64,000 nucleotides of DNA, taken from positions 124,001-188,000 of the forward strand of contig JAHBYX010000005.1 in NCBI GenBank assembly GCA_019635735.1. Direction: 5' to 3'. This DNA is from Mesorhizobium sp. Its GTDB lineage: Bacteria; Pseudomonadota; Alphaproteobacteria; Rhizobiales; Rhizobiaceae. Under the pieces are notes generated by a model, which was not told where the DNA came from, made no database searches, and was given only the letters and a program-made list of their open reading frames with translations. A program made the position numbers and the translations under genes. Below, one piece after another: positions 53,458-64,000 of this stretch (position 1 is the first letter of the stretch; every line of letters starts with the position of its first letter).

Positions 53458-54867
53458 TCAGAGCGGCTCGGCATAGAGGGTGTACCCCGTTCCCGTGATT
53501 CGTACTGTGACAATGTCACCGATTCCGCCGGCCTTTTCATCAACAATAACCGGTTGCAGCCAGGGAGAACGGCCGACCACGAGGCCGGGTTCCTTTCCTG
53601 CGCGCTCGATCAGGATTTCCACCGGCTTGCCCTTCAGATGGCGCACGAACTCGGCCTGCTGCTCGTCGAGGAGGTCCTGCAGCGCCTGGAGACGCTTGTC
53701 CTTCACGTCCTCGGGGACCTGATCCGCCATGTCGGCGCCGGGCGTGCCCGCGCGAGGCGAATACTTGAACGAGTAGGCGGTCGCGTAGCCGACCTTGCGC
53801 ACCAGATCGAGCGTGTCCTCGAAATCCGCGTCGGTCTCGCCGGGAAAGCCGACGATGAAATCGCCGGACAGCGCGATGTCGGGGCGCACCGCTCGAATGC
53901 GCTCGACGAGGCGGATGTAATCCTCCGCCGTATGCCTGCGGTTCATGGCCTTGAGGATGCGGTCCGAACCCGCCTGAACCGGCAGGTGGAGATAGGGCAT
54001 CAGCACGGGCAGGTCGCGATGGGCCGCGATCAGGCCGTCGTCCATGTCGCGCGGATGGCTGGTGGTGTAGCGCAGGCGCGCAAGGCCCGGGATCCCGGCC
54101 AGGCGGCGCAACAGTTCGCCGAGCCCCCAGGCGCGGCCGTCCGGCCCCTCGCCATGCCAGGCGTTGACGTTCTGGCCAAGCAGGGTGACCTCGCGCACGC
54201 CGGACGCGGCGAGCCTGTTTGCCTCGGCGAGGATCTGCCCGACGGGTCGCGACACCTCGGCGCCGCGCGTATAGGGCACGACGCAGAAGGTGCAGAACTT
54301 GTCGCAGCCTTCCTGCACGGTCAGGAACGCCGTGACGCCGCGGCTTCGGGTGGCCGCGGGCTTCGGCGCCGGCAGATGGTCGAACTTGTCCTCGACCGCG
54401 TAGTCGGTCTCGATCACCTTCTCGCCCGACAGCGCGCGGTTCACCGCGGCGGGCAGCCGGTGATAGGTCTGCGGGCCGATGACGAGGTCGACCAGCGGCG
54501 CACGGCGGATGATCTCCGCACCCTCCGCCTGAGCGACGCAGCCCGCAACGGCGATTGTGGTCTGGCGCCCGGCCGCCTTGCGCTGCGCCTTGATCTCGCG
54601 CAGCCGACCGACCTCGGAATAGACCTTCTCGGCCGCCTTCTCGCGGATATGGCAGGTGTTGAGCAGGATAAGATCCGCCTCGTCCGGCCGCTCCGTGGCG
54701 CTGTAGCCGTCGGCGGCGAGCGCGTCGGCCATGCGCTGCGAATCGTAGACGTTCATCTGGCAGCCATACGTCTTCACGAAATAGCGCTTGGCAGCCGGCG
54801 ACGCGGGCGCGTTGGCGCTCTGCCGGGTCTCGGTCGTCATCATTTCTTCGTTCATGGGCGGGCTCAT
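53458..54867 (-). CDS. miaB: tRNA-2-methylthio-N6-dimethylallyladenosine synthase MiaB
   Basis: Radical-SAM methylthiotransferase of 469 aa that modifies A37 of tRNAs. The N-terminal MTTase domain carries cluster cysteines in [23 protein letters not shown] and [12 protein letters not shown]. The radical-SAM CxxxCxxC is [20 protein letters not shown]-terminal TRAM domain completes it. The first 20 residues ([20 protein letters not shown]) are variable, so a later start is possible. Confidence 0.97.
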   Translation of the reverse strand: MSPPMNEEMMTTETRQSANAPASPAAKRYFVKTYGCQMNVYDSQRMADALAADGYSATERPDEADLILLNTCHIREKAAEKVYSEVGRLREIKAQRKAAGRQTTIAVAGCVAQAEGAEIIRRAPLVDLVIGPQTYHRLPAAVNRALSGEKVIETDYAVEDKFDHLPAPKPAATRSRGVTAFLTVQEGCDKFCTFCVVPYTRGAEVSRPVGQILAEANRLAASGVREVTLLGQNVNAWHGEGPDGRAWGLGELLRRLAGIPGLARLRYTTSHPRDMDDGLIAAHRDLPVLMPYLHLPVQAGSDRILKAMNRRHTAEDYIRLVERIRAVRPDIALSGDFIVGFPGETDADFEDTLDLVRKVGYATAYSFKYSPRAGTPGADMADQVPEDVKDKRLQALQDLLDEQQAEFVRHLKGKPVEILIERAGKEPGLVVGRSPWLQPVIVDEKAGGIGDIVTVRITGTGYTLYAEPL

Positions 54868-54917
54868 AGCGCTTTTTGACGCTCAGCGACAGATGCCCTG
54901 GCGGGCAGGGCGCCCGA

Positions 54918-55724
54918 TCAGCGTTTGCGGCGCGCCGGGCCCGGATGTGACAACGCCGCCGACAGCATGCGCCGCACCTCGTTTTCCGCCGCCGCCGCTA
55001 CCGCCTTGCGACGACTGTCGGACGTGAACTCCACGGGCGAGCCGAAATGCACCTCCACGTCCATCGCTCCTTCCCGCAGCAACGCGCCGATATGCGGCGC
55101 CAGGACGCTGTCGCCGATCCAGGCGGCGTGGACGCGATGCTGGCGGCCCATGGGCATGCCGTGCAGCCGGGTGTAGGCGATCGCGACCGGCTGGATGACG
55201 ACCCGCTCGCCGCCACCGTTCGACAGCGCCACCTTGGCGGCGCCGAAGAGGGTCGACTTGAACGGCAGGATCTGGTTGCCGTCGCCGGTCGTGCCTTCGG
55301 CGAACAGCACCATCGGATCGCCCCTGGCAATGCGTTCGCCGATCTCGTTCGTCTGGGCGCCCGACTTGCGGCGCTGCTCGCGCTCGACGAAGACGCTGCG
55401 CTGGCATTTCGCCAAAAGCCCGAACACCGGCCATGTGGCCATCTCCGACTTGGCGATGAAATGCACGTCGGCGATCGAGCCGAGCACGACGATGTCGCTC
55501 CAGGACACATGGTTCGCCGCGATCAGCAGCGGACGCTCGCGGGCGGGGCTGCCATGGACGTGAACGCGTATGCCGAGAAGCCTGAGCACCATCCGGTGCC
55601 ACAGGCGCGGCGCGGGCTTCTCGTTCCAGCCGAAGCGCATGGCGAGCATCTGCCACAGGAGCAGGGCCGGCGTGACGACGGCCGCGACGGCGAGAGCGAA
55701 CGCCAAGCGGAGCCAGCCGATCAT
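54918..55724 (-). CDS. plsC: 1-acyl-sn-glycerol-3-phosphate acyltransferase
   Basis: Membrane acyltransferase of 268 aa that acylates lysophosphatidic acid. An N-terminal span occupies about 5-25. The catalytic motif is NHVSWSDIVVLG (H-x4-D) and the acceptor-binding motif is LFAEGTTGDGNQ. It lies between rimI and miaB on the same strand. In many relatives a fur/mur gene sits next to rimI; here plsC follows rimI directly after 30 nt. Confidence 0.92.
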   Translation of the reverse strand: MIGWLRLAFALAVAAVVTPALLLWQMLAMRFGWNEKPAPRLWHRMVLRLLGIRVHVHGSPARERPLLIAANHVSWSDIVVLGSIADVHFIAKSEMATWPVFGLLAKCQRSVFVEREQRRKSGAQTNEIGERIARGDPMVLFAEGTTGDGNQILPFKSTLFGAAKVALSNGGGERVVIQPVAIAYTRLHGMPMGRQHRVHAAWIGDSVLAPHIGALLREGAMDVEVHFGSPVEFTSDSRRKAVAAAAENEVRRMLSAALSHPGPARRKR

Positions 55725-55754
55725 GTTCGCGCCTCCCCCGTTGCCCCAGCCGCG

Positions 55755-56243
55755 CTAGCGGAGATCGCGGCGCATGACAAGCGCGCCGGTCGAGGCCCCG
55801 CCCGCGTGCTCGTAGTAGTTCCTGCGCCTGGCGATCTCGCGGAAGGCGAGCCTGCGGTAGAGCGCCAAAGCAGGCGTATTGGTCTCGTCGACCTCGAGGA
55901 TGAGATGCGAGGCGCGGTCGGCATGGAGCTGGCGCAGCACCGCGTCCATCAGCTCGCGGCCGAGCCCCTCGCGGCGGTGCGCGCGGGCAACCGCGACGGT
56001 CAGGATCTCGGCCTCGTCGACCGCCAGGCGCGCCAGGACGAATCCGGCGATCGCGTGCCTGTGTCCCACTTCGCGCGCGACGAAGCCGAACACCGTCGCC
56101 TGGTCGATCAGGCCGCCGAACTCGGCCGCCGACCAGGGCCGGCTGAAATCCTCCCGGTGCAGCCTGGCGACCTCGGCTGCATCGTCGCGCCGCAGGCGCT
56201 CGATGATGTATTCGCGGCGGCGGGAGACGAAGGGAAGGCGCAT
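55755..56243 (-). CDS. rimI: Ribosomal-protein-alanine N-acetyltransferase RimI
   Basis: GNAT acetyltransferase of 162 aa. The acetyl-CoA loop is VARAHRREGLGRELMDAVL, and LEVDETNTPALALYRRLAF is the RimI-type C-terminal block. The ATG at 56243 overlaps the tsaB stop by 1 nt (TGATG), which fixes the start. RimI and TsaB are commonly paired. Confidence 0.92.
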   Translation of the reverse strand: MRLPFVSRRREYIIERLRRDDAAEVARLHREDFSRPWSAAEFGGLIDQATVFGFVAREVGHRHAIAGFVLARLAVDEAEILTVAVARAHRREGLGRELMDAVLRQLHADRASHLILEVDETNTPALALYRRLAFREIARRRNYYEHAGGASTGALVMRRDLR

Positions 56244-56926
56244 CACGACGCCTTTCGCGGCAGGGCGAAGCCGTCCTGCGGACGCGCATCCGGTCCGCGC
56301 AGGTAGAGCGGCTTCGGTGGCGAGTTGAACGCGCGTCCGGCCGCCGCGAGACGGGCATAGACGGCGATGTCGGCCGTTGCGCCCCCGCCGGCGAGGTCGA
56401 AGGTGGCGGGATCGGCACCTGCCGCGATGACGGACGCGCCGGAGCCCGCAAGCACAGGGCGCTCCCCGTCGAGCAAGGCAGGCGCGTCCGTCACGCCAAC
56501 GATGACCGGACCGCGGACGATCGCGCCGTCGGGCGCATGGTCTTCGACATAGATCTCGTCGCGCTTCGCATCGATCGAGGCGAGGATCCGGCGAGTCGGC
56601 CATGCCGCCCTCGCCTCCTCTGCGATGGCCGAGAGCGTGGTGACGCCATGGGCGGAGACCTTCAGCGCCAGCGCCAGGCCGCGCGCAGCTGCGACGCCGA
56701 CACGGATGCCGGTGAAGGAACCCGGGCCGATCGAAACGGCGACGGCGCCGATATCCGCATAGGTCTTGCCCGAGGTCTCGAGCGCGGCGGCGATGACATC
56801 CATCAGCCGTTCCGCGTGGCCCTTGCCGATGTCCTCGACCGACCGGCCGAGCTCGCGCCCCGCGCCCGCATCGTAGACGCAGGCGGAGCACAGCGTTGAG
56901 GCCGTGTCGATGGCGAGGAGGATCAT
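56243..56926 (-). CDS. tsaB: tRNA threonylcarbamoyladenosine biosynthesis protein TsaB
   Basis: TsaB (YeaZ), 227 aa, a partner of TsaD and TsaE in making t6A37 of tRNA. The start MILLAIDTASTLCSACVYD at 56926 is classic, with GAGGAGG just upstream. The signature is VSIGPGSFTGIRVGVAAARG. Reading further upstream enters a repeat. It leads the tsaB-rimI-plsC-miaB-phoH-ybeY-corC series. Confidence 0.95.
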   Translation of the reverse strand: MILLAIDTASTLCSACVYDAGAGRELGRSVEDIGKGHAERLMDVIAAALETSGKTYADIGAVAVSIGPGSFTGIRVGVAAARGLALALKVSAHGVTTLSAIAEEARAAWPTRRILASIDAKRDEIYVEDHAPDGAIVRGPVIVGVTDAPALLDGERPVLAGSGASVIAAGADPATFDLAGGGATADIAVYARLAAAGRAFNSPPKPLYLRGPDARPQDGFALPRKAS

Positions 56927-56949
56927 GGCGCTTCCGCGACGAGACTCTG

Positions 56950-57085
56950 CGCCCCCTCCACCGCCTTCGGCGGTCCCCCTCCCCCGTTGACACGGCGGAG
57001 GATCAGGTCGAGGCCGGCCGCAACGCTGGATCCTCCCCTGCGAAGCGGGGGAGGGGGACCATGCGAAGCATGGTGGAGGGGGCGC
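56950..57085. repeat. Palindromic element, family C, copy 3
   Basis: Inverted arms begin CGCCCCCTCCACCGCC (56950) and end GGTGGAGGGGGCGC. The left arm has ACCGCC-ttcg-GCGGT; the right has ACCATGC-gaa-GCATGGT; the copy at 23931-23984 has ACCACGC-gaa-GCGTGGT. The pairing is kept while the bases change. The element lies between glcB and tsaB. Confidence 0.87.
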
Positions 57086-57093
57086 AAAGGGTC

Positions 57094-59271
57094 CTACCTC
57101 GCCTTGTCCCGCGCCTTCAGCTCCAGCCGCCGCGCATGCAGCACCGGCTCGGTATAGCCGTTCGGCTGCGCGCGGCCCTTGAACACCAGGTCGCTGGCCG
57201 CCTGGAAGGCGATGGAGCCCTCGAAATCCGGCGCCATCGGCCGGTAGAGCGGATCGCCGGCGTTCTGGCGGTCGACAACGCCGGCCATGCGCTTCATCGT
57301 CTCGGTCACCTGGTCCTCGGTGCAGACCTTGTGATGCAGCCAGTTGGCGATGTGCTGCGAGGAGATGCGCAGCGTCGCGCGGTCCTCCATCAGCCCGACA
57401 TCGTTGATGTCGGGCACCTTGGAACAGCCGACACCCTGGTCGACCCAGCGCACGACGTAGCCGAGAATGCCTTGCGCATTGTTGTCGAGCTCGCGCTGGA
57501 TGTCTTCGGCCGTCCAGTTGGGCCTGGTGGCCACGGGCACGGAAAGGATGTCGTCCAGCTTCGCCCGCGGCCTGCTCTTCAGCTGGTCCTGCACTGCCTT
57601 GACGTCGACCTTGTGGTAGTGCGTCGCGTGCAGCGTGGCCGCTGTCGGCGAGGGCACCCAGGCGGTGTTGGCGCCCGCCTTCGGGTGGCCGATCTTCTGC
57701 TCCAGCATCGCCGCCATCAGGTCGGGCATGGCCCACATGCCCTTGCCGATCTGCGCCCTGCCCTGCAGGCCGCAGGCAAGCCCGATATCGACGTTCCAGT
57801 TCTCGTAGGCCTGGATCCACGCGGCCTGCTTCATGTCGCCCTTGCGGATCATCGGACCCGCTTCCATCGAGGTGTGCATCTCGTCGCCGGTGCGGTCGAG
57901 GAAGCCGGTGTTGATGAAGACCACGCGCTCCTTCGCGGCGCGGATCGCCTCCTTGAGGTTCACCGTCGTGCGGCGCTCCTCGTCCATGATGCCCATCTTG
58001 ATCGTGTTGCGCGCCATGCCCAGCGCATCCTCGACGCGGGCGAAGATTTCCGACGCGAAGGCGACCTCGTCCGGCCCGTGCATCTTGGGCTTCACGACAT
58101 ACATCGAGCCCGCGCGGGAGTTCTTCCTGCGTCCGCCGGCGCCGATGTCGTGCAGCGCGATCGCCGCCGTCATCATCGCGTCCATGATGCCTTCCGGCAC
58201 CTCCGATCCGTCCTTGAGCAGGATTGCCGGATTGGTCATCAGGTGTCCGACATTGCGCACCAGCATCAGCGACCGGCCCGTGACGGTGAGGGTCGAGCCG
58301 TCCGGCGCGGTGTAGGCGCGGTCGGGATTGAGGGTGCGGGTGAAGGTCCTGCCGCCCTTCGCCACTTCCTCCGACAGGTCGCCCTTCATCAGGCCCAGCC
58401 AGTTGCGGTAGACCACGACCTTGTCCTCGGCATCGACCGCCGCGACCGAATCCTCGCAGTCCATGATCGTGGTGATGGCCGATTCCAGCCAGACGTCGGA
58501 AATGTTGGCCGGATCGTCCTTGCCGATCGCCGAGGAGGCGTCGATGATCACTTCGATCAGCAGGCCGTTCTTCCTGAGCAGGAACCGCGAGGGCGCCGAC
58601 GGCGAGCCCAGATAGCCGGCAAGCTGCGCGCCGTCCTTCAGGCCCGTCATCCGCCCGTCGACGAGCGTCACCGCAAGCCGGCGCATGGCAACGTCGAAGG
58701 ACTTGACCTCGGACCAGGACGCGCCGTCGAGCGGTGCGCTCTCGTCGAGGAACGCGCGCGCCCACGCAATGACTTTCGCGCCGCGCACCGGATTGTAGCC
58801 CTTGCCCTTTTCCGCACCATCCGTCTCGGGAATCGCGTCGGTGCCGTAGAGCGCGTCGTAGAGCGAGCCCCAGCGGGCGTTGGCCGCGTTCAGCGCATAG
58901 CGCGCGTTCATCACCGGAACGACGAGCTGCGGCCCGGCAATCGTCGCGATCTCGGGATCCACATTCGCAGTCGAAACGGAGAAGTCGGCCCCTTCCGGGA
59001 GCAGGTAGCCGATCTCGGTCAGAAAGGCCTTGTAGGCGGCGAGATCGCTAGGCGCGCCGTTCGCGCGATGCCAGGCGTCGATCTTGGCCTGCAGCTCGTC
59101 GCGGCGGGCAAGAAGGGCCCGGTTCTTCGGCGCGAGATCGTGGACGATCGACGAGAAGTCCGACCAGAATGTCGCCGGATCGATGCCGGTTCCCGGCAGC
59201 GCTTCTCTGGCCACGAAGTCGTGCAGTTCCGGCGCGACCTTCAGGCCTTCAATCTCGATGCGTTGGGTCAC
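57094..59271 (-). CDS. glcB: Malate synthase G
   Basis: Glyoxylate-cycle enzyme joining glyoxylate and acetyl-CoA to malate, 725 aa, the usual GlcB size. Motifs include [31 protein letters not shown] and [21 protein letters not shown] chose the GTG at 59271, with GAGGTGA about 6 nt upstream; an in-frame ATG 45 nt earlier adds unlikely residues. It is divergent from the small DUF-type gene at 59443. Confidence 0.96.
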   Translation of the reverse strand: MTQRIEIEGLKVAPELHDFVAREALPGTGIDPATFWSDFSSIVHDLAPKNRALLARRDELQAKIDAWHRANGAPSDLAAYKAFLTEIGYLLPEGADFSVSTANVDPEIATIAGPQLVVPVMNARYALNAANARWGSLYDALYGTDAIPETDGAEKGKGYNPVRGAKVIAWARAFLDESAPLDGASWSEVKSFDVAMRRLAVTLVDGRMTGLKDGAQLAGYLGSPSAPSRFLLRKNGLLIEVIIDASSAIGKDDPANISDVWLESAITTIMDCEDSVAAVDAEDKVVVYRNWLGLMKGDLSEEVAKGGRTFTRTLNPDRAYTAPDGSTLTVTGRSLMLVRNVGHLMTNPAILLKDGSEVPEGIMDAMMTAAIALHDIGAGGRRKNSRAGSMYVVKPKMHGPDEVAFASEIFARVEDALGMARNTIKMGIMDEERRTTVNLKEAIRAAKERVVFINTGFLDRTGDEMHTSMEAGPMIRKGDMKQAAWIQAYENWNVDIGLACGLQGRAQIGKGMWAMPDLMAAMLEQKIGHPKAGANTAWVPSPTAATLHATHYHKVDVKAVQDQLKSRPRAKLDDILSVPVATRPNWTAEDIQRELDNNAQGILGYVVRWVDQGVGCSKVPDINDVGLMEDRATLRISSQHIANWLHHKVCTEDQVTETMKRMAGVVDRQNAGDPLYRPMAPDFEGSIAFQAASDLVFKGRAQPNGYTEPVLHARRLELKARDKAR

Positions 59272-59442
59272 GTTGCTCACCTCATCTGCCGGACTTTGGT
59301 GCACGGCCATTGGCATGACAGAGCGGGCGGGTCAATTATAGGTTCGGCGGAAACGCCTTCGTGCGGCAACGGGGCATTTGCGGGGTGAGCGGTGCGCATC
59401 GTCGTGGGCGATGCCACCCGATATCTGAAGCGAGGAGCGGCT

Positions 59443-59736
59443 ATGGCCAAGGGACCGATGGTTGAAGTCGAGAATGTGGTCAGCCCTGGCCACAAATATC
59501 GTGTGGACGCCGCGAAATACGGTGCCATGCGCGAGGCGATGCTGGCGGTGTTGCCGTCCGCCCCGCCTGAAATGACGGTAGCGGACATCAAGGCGCATGT
59601 GGTGCCGCGCCTGCCCGAAGCACTGTTCCCCGGCGGCGCGAAGGCCGGATGGTGGATCAAGTGCGTCCAGCTCGACCTCGAAGCCAAGGGGGTGCTCAAG
59701 CGCTCGGAGAAGCCCGTCAGGCTCTACAAGGCCTGA
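59443..59736 (+). CDS. DUF6958-type small protein
   Basis: A 97-aa basic protein. It begins MAKGPMVEVENVVSPGHKYR and contains the winged-helix-like stretch MTVADIKAHVVPRLPEALFP and GWWIKCVQLDLEAKGVLKR. I recall this as the DUF6958 family, with no known function. The ATG at 59443 has GAGGAG upstream; another ATG 51 nt earlier is possible. It ends 3 nt from the convergent HyuA-like gene. Confidence 0.75.
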   Translation: MAKGPMVEVENVVSPGHKYRVDAAKYGAMREAMLAVLPSAPPEMTVADIKAHVVPRLPEALFPGGAKAGWWIKCVQLDLEAKGVLKRSEKPVRLYKA

Positions 59737-59739
59737 AGG

Positions 59740-61755
59740 TCACTCCGCGATCCGGGGTCTGCCGGCCGCCGTCGCAGTCAGGATCGCCTCGATGAACGTG
59801 CGCTGGCCCTCGACCGTGGCGGCCCGGATGTCGCGGAGAACGTCGATATTGGCCTCCTCCGCCCCGGCTTCCTTGGCGCGGGCTGCCGCAAGGGTCCTGA
59901 TTTCCGCCTCGGCGAGTTCGAGCGCCGCGGCTTCGTTGGCGAAGTCGCGGATCAGGTCGCCCGCCGCGACCCGGAACAACCCTTCCTTCGGCTGGCTGAC
60001 GCGGGCTTCGACCGAGACGCGCACCTGGCCGACGACTGCGCCCAGCGCATTAGCGACGTCCGTGTCGCGCGGAACCACGCAGGCATTGCCGACGAGATCG
60101 GCCAGCCCCGCGTAGTGAAGCGGCGCCGATGCGCCAAGCCCGATCACCGGGCGGTCTAGAGCCACCGACAGCCGGGCGATGCCGTGATTGCCGTCGACCG
60201 CGCGCTGGACGAGCGCGTGCGCCACGGTCGCCGCTCCGTCGAGCCCGTCCTCGGCGAAGGCGGTCTCGAGGATGACCTCGGCCGAGCGGCGGGTGAGCGC
60301 GTCGAGCACGCGGCGCGAGATGTCCTCCGGCGAGGCAGCTATCGGCTGGCCGCGTCCGTCGCGGCGCCGGGCGAAGAGCTCGGCCGCCATCTTCCCCGTG
60401 GCGGCGTTCCAGTTGTCCTGCAGGCCGAGCGCATGCGCCGCGTCAGACGGGGTGAAGCCGGAGACGTGGACGAGCCCGCGTGCCACCAGCCGGTTCAGCG
60501 TGGCGAGTTGGGCCGTGCTCGCAAGCGCACGGTCGAGCGGCTGGGGAATATCGTTCAGCGTATCGTAGAGCTTCTGCTCGGGTCCCGAGAGACCGGCGGA
60601 GAGGCGTTCCGGCACGCCGGTGCGGAAGGCGAAGCGGCCGTCCATGCGGCCGGGATTGGGCGCGCGGAGCTGGCGTTCGAGGTGCTCGCGGATGACCGCC
60701 TCGTGTTTCACGCCGGCAAGCGCCAGCGGCACCAGGCGGCGCGGGCCGAGCTGGATGCGCGGGGCCAAGCCGCCATCCTCGAGGGTGATTTCGGAATCGC
60801 CTCCCAGCCCAAAGGTGCGCATCGCGACCGCCTCGACCATCGTACGATAGCCGCCGACGGTGGCGCCCTCTGGATCGAGCCGCGGCTTGCCTTGATCCAG
60901 CACCGCGACGTCGGTGGTGGTGCCGCCGATGTCGGACACCATCGCATCGTCGAGGCCGGTCATGTGGCGCGCGCCGACGAGGCTGGCGGCCGGACCTGAG
61001 AGGATCGTCTCGATCGGCCGGGCGCGGGCGAAGGCGGCCGATACCAGCGCGCCGTCGCCGCGCACCACCATCAGAGGGGCCTCGATGCCGCGTTTCGACA
61101 GAAAACCTTCCGTCGCCGCCACCAGCCGGTCGATCATCGCGATCAGCCGTGCATTGAGCAGCGTCGTCAGCGCCCGGCGCGGTCCGCCAAGCTTGGAGGT
61201 GAGTTCGTGGCTGGCCGTGACCGGCAAGCCGGTGGCCTGGCGGATCATCTCGCGCGCGGTGTTCTCGTGCGCGGGATTGCGCGTGGCGAAATAGGCGCAG
61301 ACCGCGAAACCGGAGACCGAGCGGCCGAGTTCGGGCAGCGCCGCCTCGAGCCCGGAGAGGTCGAGCGGCTGCGCATTGCCGTGAACGTCGTGTCCGCCCG
61401 GGCAGAACAGGACAGGATCGGTTCCGAGCGCGGTCTTCAACCCGTCCCGCTCCATATCCGAGGCGGAGAAGCCGATCATCACCAACGCGACGCGGCCGCC
61501 CTGGCCCTCGACCAGCGCGTTGGTCGCCAGCGTCGTCGACATCGACACGAGCTTGATCGCGGAGGGGTCGATCGCCGCCTTGCCCAGAACCGCGTCGACG
61601 GCGCCCGAAATGCCCTCGGCGAGGTCGTGCCGGGTGGTCAGGGATTTCGCCTTGGCGACAACGCCTTCACCTTCCGCCCACAGGACGGCGTCGGTATAGG
61701 TGCCGCCGGTGTCGATGCCCAGAAAGATCGGCGCGGCGTTTCGGTCGGTCGTCAT
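59740..61755 (-). CDS. Hydantoinase/oxoprolinase family protein (HyuA-like)
   Basis: Large ATP-dependent amidohydrolase subunit, 671 aa. The N-terminal ATP-binding signature is FLGIDTGGTYTDAVLW and the second phosphate-binding signature is VSDIGGTTTDVAVLDQG. Such proteins open hydantoin, 5-oxoproline or ketone-derived rings, often with a HyuB partner. No HyuB is nearby, so it may act alone or with a subunit encoded elsewhere. The start MTTDRNAAPIFLG was preferred; an ATG 18 nt upstream lies inside a terminator hairpin. Confidence 0.87.
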   Translation of the reverse strand: MTTDRNAAPIFLGIDTGGTYTDAVLWAEGEGVVAKAKSLTTRHDLAEGISGAVDAVLGKAAIDPSAIKLVSMSTTLATNALVEGQGGRVALVMIGFSASDMERDGLKTALGTDPVLFCPGGHDVHGNAQPLDLSGLEAALPELGRSVSGFAVCAYFATRNPAHENTAREMIRQATGLPVTASHELTSKLGGPRRALTTLLNARLIAMIDRLVAATEGFLSKRGIEAPLMVVRGDGALVSAAFARARPIETILSGPAASLVGARHMTGLDDAMVSDIGGTTTDVAVLDQGKPRLDPEGATVGGYRTMVEAVAMRTFGLGGDSEITLEDGGLAPRIQLGPRRLVPLALAGVKHEAVIREHLERQLRAPNPGRMDGRFAFRTGVPERLSAGLSGPEQKLYDTLNDIPQPLDRALASTAQLATLNRLVARGLVHVSGFTPSDAAHALGLQDNWNAATGKMAAELFARRRDGRGQPIAASPEDISRRVLDALTRRSAEVILETAFAEDGLDGAATVAHALVQRAVDGNHGIARLSVALDRPVIGLGASAPLHYAGLADLVGNACVVPRDTDVANALGAVVGQVRVSVEARVSQPKEGLFRVAAGDLIRDFANEAAALELAEAEIRTLAAARAKEAGAEEANIDVLRDIRAATVEGQRTFIEAILTATAAGRPRIAE

Positions 61756-61771
61756 GGCGTCTCGGCTACGC

Positions 61772-61797
61772 AAAAGGGCGCGGATGTCTCCGCGCCC
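61772..61797 (-). terminator. Intrinsic terminator after the cysteine-rich secreted protein gene
   Basis: On the minus strand a perfect 9-bp stem GGGCGCGGA/TCCGCGCCC with a 4-nt loop (61776-61797) is followed by TTTTG. It lies 35 nt after the secreted protein stop and only 17-21 nt before the HyuA-like start. It could end the upstream transcript or act as an attenuator. Confidence 0.75.
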
Positions 61798-61831
61798 CTT
61801 AATTCATATCGCCCAGCCACGATAGTTCGGC

Positions 61832-62212
61832 TTACGGGACCAGATCGATTTCCTCGGTCTCGCCGCCGGTGCAGGTGTAGCAGCAATTGTCGCAATTCTC
61901 GGAATTGTCGGGGCCGACGCCCCAGTAGGTGCCCTTGTCGCCGGATATCCAGGCGCCGTAGCAGATCGTCTCGCCTTCCTCGCAGGCGAGCGGCATGGTC
62001 TTTGTCTCGCCGTCGTCGAGATAGTAGACCTGATTGCCGCCCGGCCAGACGTGATCGCGATCCTGGCTGTAGAGTTCGACCTCGAGCGCGTTGGGATGCG
62101 AATTCCTCATGACGAAGGTCACGTCGCTCGCCAGCGAGACGGATGGCGCCGCAATGACGGCCGCCATAGCGAATGCCGCGGCCGCCAGGCCGCGTGCAAA
62201 GAAGCTGTTCAT
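61832..62212 (-). CDS. Small cysteine-rich exported protein, function unknown
   Basis: A 126-aa protein I do not recognise. The signal peptide (FFARGLAAAAFAMAAVIAA) is clear, with cleavage near SLASDV. The mature protein is acidic and has six cysteines, mostly near the C-terminus (LACEEGETICYGAW and NCDNCCYTCTGG). These could form disulfides or bind metal. Tandem aromatic and Gly residues (WPGGNQVYYLDD) suggest a small beta-fold. It stands between gyrB and a HyuA-like gene on the same strand, with an intrinsic terminator after it. Confidence 0.78.
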   Translation of the reverse strand: MNSFFARGLAAAAFAMAAVIAAPSVSLASDVTFVMRNSHPNALEVELYSQDRDHVWPGGNQVYYLDDGETKTMPLACEEGETICYGAWISGDKGTYWGVGPDNSENCDNCCYTCTGGETEEIDLVP

Positions 62213-62355
62213 GAAAGTCTACCCCAAAAGAAGAGCGCGGCCCTCCGCCGCGCGGAGAACATTTGCACGCTTCTCAATCGCCGGGAAGCTCACGACGGGC
62301 GGCAATCCGGGAATATTTTGACGCATCCGGCCGGGAAGGCGAATGCCGCCAGGTC

Positions 62356-64000
<1,645 letters not shown>

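Noticed and set aside
52375..54879. An 834-codon plus-strand open frame opposite phoH and miaB
   Set aside because: It is an antisense shadow over two genes with intact motifs.

Overview
The window is about 64 kb of a GC-rich alphaproteobacterial chromosome. Gene content points to the Hyphomicrobiales, most likely a Phyllobacteriaceae (Mesorhizobium-like) organism: an ActS/ActR (RegB/RegA) redox two-component pair, MmcB, the miaB-phoH-ybeY-corC cluster, a urease cluster carrying rhizobial extra genes, a NodF/NodE-like acyl carrier protein and ketosynthase pair, and many short intergenic palindromic elements like those of rhizobia. The species cannot be named from the sequence alone. No rRNA, tRNA, transposase, integrase, prophage or CRISPR array was seen.

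Layout. 1-3.3 kb: ubiB (3' part beyond the edge) and ubiE, then add and upp. 3.5-4.1 kb: a retropepsin-like protease. 4.1-14.4 kb, minus strand: a long nucleoside uptake and breakdown operon in the order ABC ATPase, isochorismatase-fold hydrolase, two ABC permeases, cdd, purine nucleoside phosphorylase, deoC, a two-domain aldehyde dehydrogenase and deoA, preceded by a RutR-like palindrome. 14.6-15.3 kb: slyX and mmcB, the latter with a LexA-like box. 15.5-16.6 kb: an S58 peptidase. 16.8-25.2 kb, minus strand: a YnjBCD-type ABC importer, hrpB, actS and actR. 25.4-26.8 kb: a DUF1045 protein and phnN. 26.8-29.4 kb: a membrane acyltransferase, a GFA-family protein and an HtpX-like protease. 29.4-31.0 kb is mostly palindromic repeats around one small unknown gene. 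31.1-39.8 kb: the urease cluster ureD-A-(DUF1272)-J-B-[opposite-strand gene]-C-(four accessory genes)-E-F-G. 40.0-41.4 kb: the NodFE-like pair. 41.7-42.6 kb: a formate/nitrite-type channel with an FNR/FixK-type box. 42.7-44.5 kb: a secreted DUF900 hydrolase. 45.1-50.8 kb: a carbohydrate-type ABC importer with two ATPases and a small membrane protein. 50.8-56.9 kb: corC, ybeY, phoH, miaB, plsC, rimI and tsaB. 57.1-64 kb: glcB, a small DUF-type gene, a HyuA-like protein, a small cysteine-rich secreted protein and gyrB (5' part beyond the edge).

How the genes fit together. The 4-14 kb operon imports nucleosides, deaminates cytidine and phosphorolyses purine nucleosides and thymidine. DeoC then cleaves deoxyribose 5-phosphate, and the aldehyde dehydrogenase probably oxidises the acetaldehyde. 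Add and Upp next door salvage adenosine and uracil. The urease block holds all three structural subunits, accessory proteins D, E, F and G, and a UreJ/HupE nickel-type permease.

The clearest unusual features are: at least six families of intergenic palindromes, several with compensatory base changes, one inserted in frame in hrpB; a NodFE-like pair with no nod box; an isochorismatase-fold hydrolase with serine at the usual catalytic cysteine; and an opposite-strand gene splitting ureB from ureC. I found no clear candidate for a wholly new multigene system.
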